A stretch of DNA of 64,000 bases, from positions 5,208,001 to 5,272,000 of the forward strand of contig OY755172.1 in assembly GCA_963576735.1 (NCBI GenBank). Direction: 5' to 3'. The notes below the pieces were generated by a model, which was not told the DNA's origin, ran no database searches, and saw only the letters and a program-made list of their open reading frames with translations. Positions 59,937 to 64,000 of the stretch are shown piece after piece. A program made the position numbers and the translations under genes. Numbering within the stretch: position 1 is the stretch's first letter; each line of letters starts with the position of its first letter. Origin of the DNA: Bedellia somnulentella. Taxonomy: Eukaryota > Arthropoda > Insecta > Lepidoptera > Bedelliidae.

Positions 59937-61385
59937 ATAATCTCAGAAGGAATTAGTCGAACATTTTAATATTCAAGTGTCATTTTGAATTTGAACAGGG
60001 GAAGTTATGAGAAGGAACTTTTGTGATCTGGTTTCAACAATAAAATAGGCTCCTACCAAACTTAAGCTTTCAGCCAGTGGCATTTTACTTAGCTTAGTTT
60101 AATTTAAGGGAGCTCATCTTACCTTGGAGGTGCAGTATGAATGTTTGTTACGAGACAGACTTATTCAATATCCATCCAAGCTTCCCTAACCTCTATATAC
60201 CTATACCCATCGATTTCATATAATAAAGCAGAAATGTGGAAATGATATAATGACCATATTTCTTGCCTGAAAATTAGTATCTTTTATTTATTTCGATTAT
60301 TTGAGTTTTCTGATGTATCATCATAGAATTCATTTAATATGTTACTATCCAACATCTAAGACATTCCATCGGAGGCTTCTTACTCGTACACCACGATGCC
60401 CACTAACAACCGAACCTACTCCAACCATAGCCAGCAGCCATCTCGTGACCTTCATGAGGTCATTGGTCTATGTAGGGGGTCCAAACTTAAAGTGTTTCCG
60501 TCTATTACCATTTCAATTTATAAAGTGTTATCTGAAGTCATTTATCATGTTTAAACATTGTATCCCGCCGGGCTGGCGAAACCCCTTTTATTCCTTTTTT
60601 TAAATATAGTTTTGGGTTACTTAACAATGTGTTTTATCGCAGAAAGGCTAGTAATTGTTATGGAGCATTATATTTAGAGATCGTTACATATTGAATTATT
60701 TGTTAAGTAATAGTATAGTTAAGAGTTTTCTAATTAAACTATTTTTTTAACACAAAACCTGATTCGAAAGTTTTCTATGAGAAAAACACCACATGAGAAA
60801 ATTATTAACATGTGACATATTTATGTATGAATTTTAAAGTCTAGCCTGTAATGGAATAGCATTAGAAACAGGGGTAACCTTCTTTATTTTTAAAGTAGGT
60901 TATACGCCTGAAATAAACCCAGAAACATGTTCTCATTAAACTCTGAAACCAATACTGAAAAACTGAATTCCGTGACATATATTGTTTTGAAGTAGCATAC
61001 TGCATCGTGTTATTAATTACTACATCGCGTTTTGAAAAATCATACGTGAATGTGAATAGATATGGTGAACAAAGTACCTAGTTCACGTACACGAACATTT
61101 AGTATCGAAACGTTATTTTAATTTAAGGGATTGGGTATGATCTCGAAATCATGGTATTTATTTTGTGTATTCTTAAATAAATGCTAGAGATTTCTTAAAT
61201 ATAGTTAAATGACATTGAAAGTGTATCAATATCAAAGCCGAAACATTCTATGCTCTGCACGAAGAAGCTTAACAGTTCAGGACACATGAACGTTCAAACT
61301 TTCAAACGTGTAATAGTATGAACTAGCACCTACACAACCACCGCCACCAACTCCTAAACATCCTCCTTGCGTCAAGTAATAACTA
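59937..61385. other. Unassigned stretch
   Basis: No repeat family found. A 100-codon + strand ORF (60,301-60,603) has no recognisable motif and poor protein-like composition. Confidence 0.4.
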
Positions 61386-61389
61386 GGTT

Positions 61390-61645
61390 GCTCATATATC
61401 ACCTATCACAGTTTTGGTACGACTAATCTGTCACATGACAGGACTAAGTACAACTTAGCCGTTTGGGTTTCCTCACGATGTGTAACCGCAACCGTTACAA
61501 CTGAGTCTCATGGTAACTGTACCACACTTAATTCATTAGAAGAGACACAATAGTATAGAGCTCGGCTAAGGATTCGAACCCACACGTCTCTGCACAAGTT
61601 GTGCTCGCAACGGAGCTTCACGGTTGTCACCTTCGAGGATGTTCG
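61390..61645 (-). repeat. SINE-B, degenerate, with tRNA-like head
   Basis: 'aagtacaacttagccgtttg', 'tttcctcacgatgtg' and 'aaggattcgaacccacacg' (B box on the - strand). Confidence 0.7.
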
Positions 61646-62659
61646 GCGTAAACGATGTTATGAGATAAAAAAAATCCAAGGGCACAAAACCATGTTTTGT
61701 TAATTTATGTAAAATATTCCATAGTACGATGGTAGTAGCATGTACTTGTGATTGGATTGCGCCATTTGGTGAAGAGAATCACTAATCTGATCGTCACGCG
61801 AACAGGGTACCTGCATGGCTTGCACGAGCTACCTTCTAACTAGATAATGCGTGGAATAAAACAGCCATCTCTTTCGAACTTCTATAGTATCGTATATTTT
61901 TATCTTATTCTGACCCACAGATTAACTATAAAGTAACGATTGTGCTAGGCCTTCTAATATTCTAACAATAATGTTTCACTAGCTTGACTAAGTTATCGAT
62001 TTTTATTTAACCTCGTGTGTAGATATTTACATACTTTTTTGTTGTTGGAAACACGCTTAGTACTCTATAATAAAGCCTCACTTATCAAACCAAAGGTTTC
62101 GGACAAACGAACCTACAATTTAACTTAAGTACGGTATCGAATTATGAGTATTTTTATTTTCCCAAGCGATTCGGATTTGTACGTGTCAAGGTGCATGCGC
62201 ATTCCTTTACGAATGAAATAGAAACAAATCTTGAATATTTTAAATATTAGAGCTATGAATCTCAAAAATTTCATAACTTTTGTTTTGTTTCCCTCATGCG
62301 GTAACAGACTAATAACAATTAGTTATGGTGAGGTAAGCTTAGATTTGATATCCATCTGAAAATCAATCGTTAAAGAAAATATGTTGTCATCAGTTAGTGA
62401 TACCTACCCGTCAATAATCCAATTCGTAAACCACATACTATAGACCGACAAATACGATTTTATGTGGAACCTTTTGTGTTGTAATGAACACAATTTTTTT
62501 AATTCTATTTTGCAAGAACATATAGGTTGTTGGAAAAAATCCCTGGAATTCTAACACGCAAAAGAACATTATTAGAGTTCGAAATCAGGCCTCCCACAGA
62601 TATATGCATAAACCATCTGTGTTTTCTAATTATATCGACTATTTCACTACAGATAATTT
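61646..62659. other. Non-coding stretch
   Basis: Nothing recognisable. Confidence 0.4.
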
Positions 62660-62815
62660 AAATATTTTTGTTCATGAAAACCTCATGTGGGGATTGTGTG
62701 TGGCTGGCAGCCATTGACACGGTGGCTCAATTGGCAAAGAGTCGGGGCGTATATCCGAGGTCGCGGGTTCGATTCCCGCCTGTCTCGAAATTTTTCTTTC
62801 CTTTATTTATTCTTT
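62660..62815 (+). repeat. SINE-D, tRNA-like
   Basis: 'ggtggctcaattggcaaag' (A box) and 'cgcgggttcgattcccgcc' (B box) resemble a tRNA D-arm and T-arm. The acceptor stem is not closed and 'tttctttcctttatttattc' follows, so it is a SINE head rather than a tRNA gene. Confidence 0.65.
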
Positions 62816-63105
62816 ATTTATTATTTCACTACAGTTTTATGGCTTCCACCAAATAAATTATTCTGAAAACTTCATGAAAGCTTGTACATTGCCAAAATAA
62901 TAGAAAAATTCCTGGAAAAGGGACATGCAAGAAATATTTATGAAATCAGATGGAGATCGTTTTTTTCGAAAGAAATTTTCCTAAGTCGTACAAATATTTC
63001 CTTTCTCATCCATCCTAATAGTTTGTCAGTAACACTGAGTAAATTCAGCCTCACCCTATACCGTATTAGGACTTATCCATCATCAATAATTCTTTATATT
63101 ACTAA
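62816..63105. other. Non-coding stretch
   Basis: Nothing recognisable. Confidence 0.4.
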
Positions 63106-63200
63106 CTTTTCCCCATTTGACTTTCATAAGTGGCTGAGGTATTCCATATTGGAATCACTGGCTTCACCTTTTTGAGATAAATAGCCTTGGGTATTAGTAA
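63106..63200 (+). repeat. Family A repeat, degenerate end
   Basis: 'ttttccccatttgactttca' and 'agtggctgaggtattcc' are kept. Confidence 0.55.
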
Positions 63201-63867
63201 ATATTTAATGTAAAATAAGGCAGTTCTATTATTATTCAATCGCATAATAAGAAAAAATATTTTTTGCGAAAAAATATATATACTGGTGATCATTCTGAGT
63301 CATGTGTTGACGCCATGCGTAGTAGGCGATTGAATTATATCATGTTTAAGTATAATATTATGACAAATTAGTTAAGTATATTTTTGGGTTTAGTTATACA
63401 TACATATACTGACGCCAATAGTTCCTATTAGGGTAGGCACATTGTTAAATTATAAAAATAAAAGCTTTTACAAAAACATGATGAAGGTTGCTTAACGCCT
63501 ATTATATCATACGCAATAAAAAGCCCTTGCGTAGCAACCACTTAAAATAGGCAGAGTCAAGTGTATGTTATCAATATAAAAAACTTAAGGTATGATTCAT
63601 GATTTTTTTCAATATTAAACGGGGAATCAGTACCGTGACCTGATTCAATCTAAATTAATGTGAGGTAGGTAGGTACCGCCTCACTATGTTTTTTTATATT
63701 ATGTGTAGGTATCGAATATTTATTAGATACCAAATATGAATTTATGTTACGAATCACGACGTATGGTGAGTAAGTCCTTCGTAATTTACTAAATATATAC
63801 GAGTAGTCAACTATGTTTTATACTTATTACAAAGAGGAAATATCTGTTTGTGTGTTTTTTATCATGG
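63201..63867. other. Non-coding; short RTE-like LINE end at 63,397-63,445
   Basis: 'catacatatactgacgccaa' + 'tagttcctattagggtaggc' matches the 3' end of the RTE-like LINE on the - strand. The rest shows nothing. Confidence 0.45.
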
Positions 63868-64000
63868 TTATTAACGGTGAGGGAAAACATCGTGAGGAAA
63901 CCCACATGGCTGAGTTGTACTTAGTCATGTGACAGTGTATTCGTACAAAACGGCGATAGGCCTGCCCCCTATCACGTGAGTACACTGTCTAAGCAAAACG
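63868..64000 (+). repeat. SINE-B, cut by the window end
   Basis: 'ggttattaacggtgagggaa' to 'tgtctaagcaaaacg'; sense orientation, continues beyond the window. Confidence 0.85.

Noticed and set aside
60301..60603. 100-aa + strand ORF
   Set aside because: No motif, no splice or promoter context, composition like non-coding DNA.
62700..62790. tRNA gene
   Set aside because: tRNA-like head of SINE-D; the same text recurs at 14,250 and 26,400 with a shared body.

Overview
This window is eukaryotic nuclear DNA, most likely from a moth or butterfly. The evidence is spliced genes with GT-AG introns, Helitrons whose ends have the lepidopteran form (TCTATACTTATAAT at the 5' end, CGTGCGAAGCTGGGACG then CTAG at the 3' end), 'CCGACTTCAAAAA' repeats, an intact mariner, several non-LTR retrotransposons and tRNA-derived SINEs. 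It is AT-rich and repeat-dense. I ran no database search, so family names rest on motifs read by eye.

The left half (5,237-36,329, + strand) holds one host gene. I could join 25 coding exons with matching phases into an 856-residue protein: an N-terminal ZAD domain, four C2H2 zinc fingers, a long charged low-complexity tail with a Lys/Glu repeat, and an AT-hook (RKRGRPKK). This looks like a nuclear DNA-binding protein. Its introns are packed with transposable elements: a LINE split by an intact mariner, a fold-back element carrying a Helitron, a P-like element with a broken THAP coding region, MITEs, SINEs, and a twin-primed RTE-like LINE insertion. The exons and splice sites are nonetheless intact. 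A 91-residue single-exon ORF on the - strand (36,754-37,029) may be a small convergent host gene.

Right of 37 kb I find no certain host gene. The main object is a stack at 42,135-51,056. A Helitron was split by a ~8 kb - strand LINE of the restriction-like-endonuclease (R2-like) type, with a 13-bp target duplication. That LINE was in turn split by a 3.9 kb + strand LINE of the AP-endonuclease type, which keeps an 898-codon open ORF2 and an esterase-like ORF1. A SINE with its own 13-bp duplication sits in the 5' part. From 51 kb to the end there are degraded repeats, one Harbinger-like MITE, a possible promoter and first exon (about 51.2-51.4 kb), and unassigned AT-rich DNA.

Repeat names used below. 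Family A: ~240 bp, about 25 copies, one end 'GTGTAGTGTCGGCTTAGAAT', the other a TATG tail. SINE-B: ~375 bp, tRNA-like head, (AACAT)n tail. SINE-C and SINE-D: other tRNA-headed repeats. MITE-1: ~255 bp, 4-bp target duplication. MITE-2: 490 bp, AATT flanks. RTE-like LINE: only C-terminal fragments seen; its 3' end matches the family A tail.
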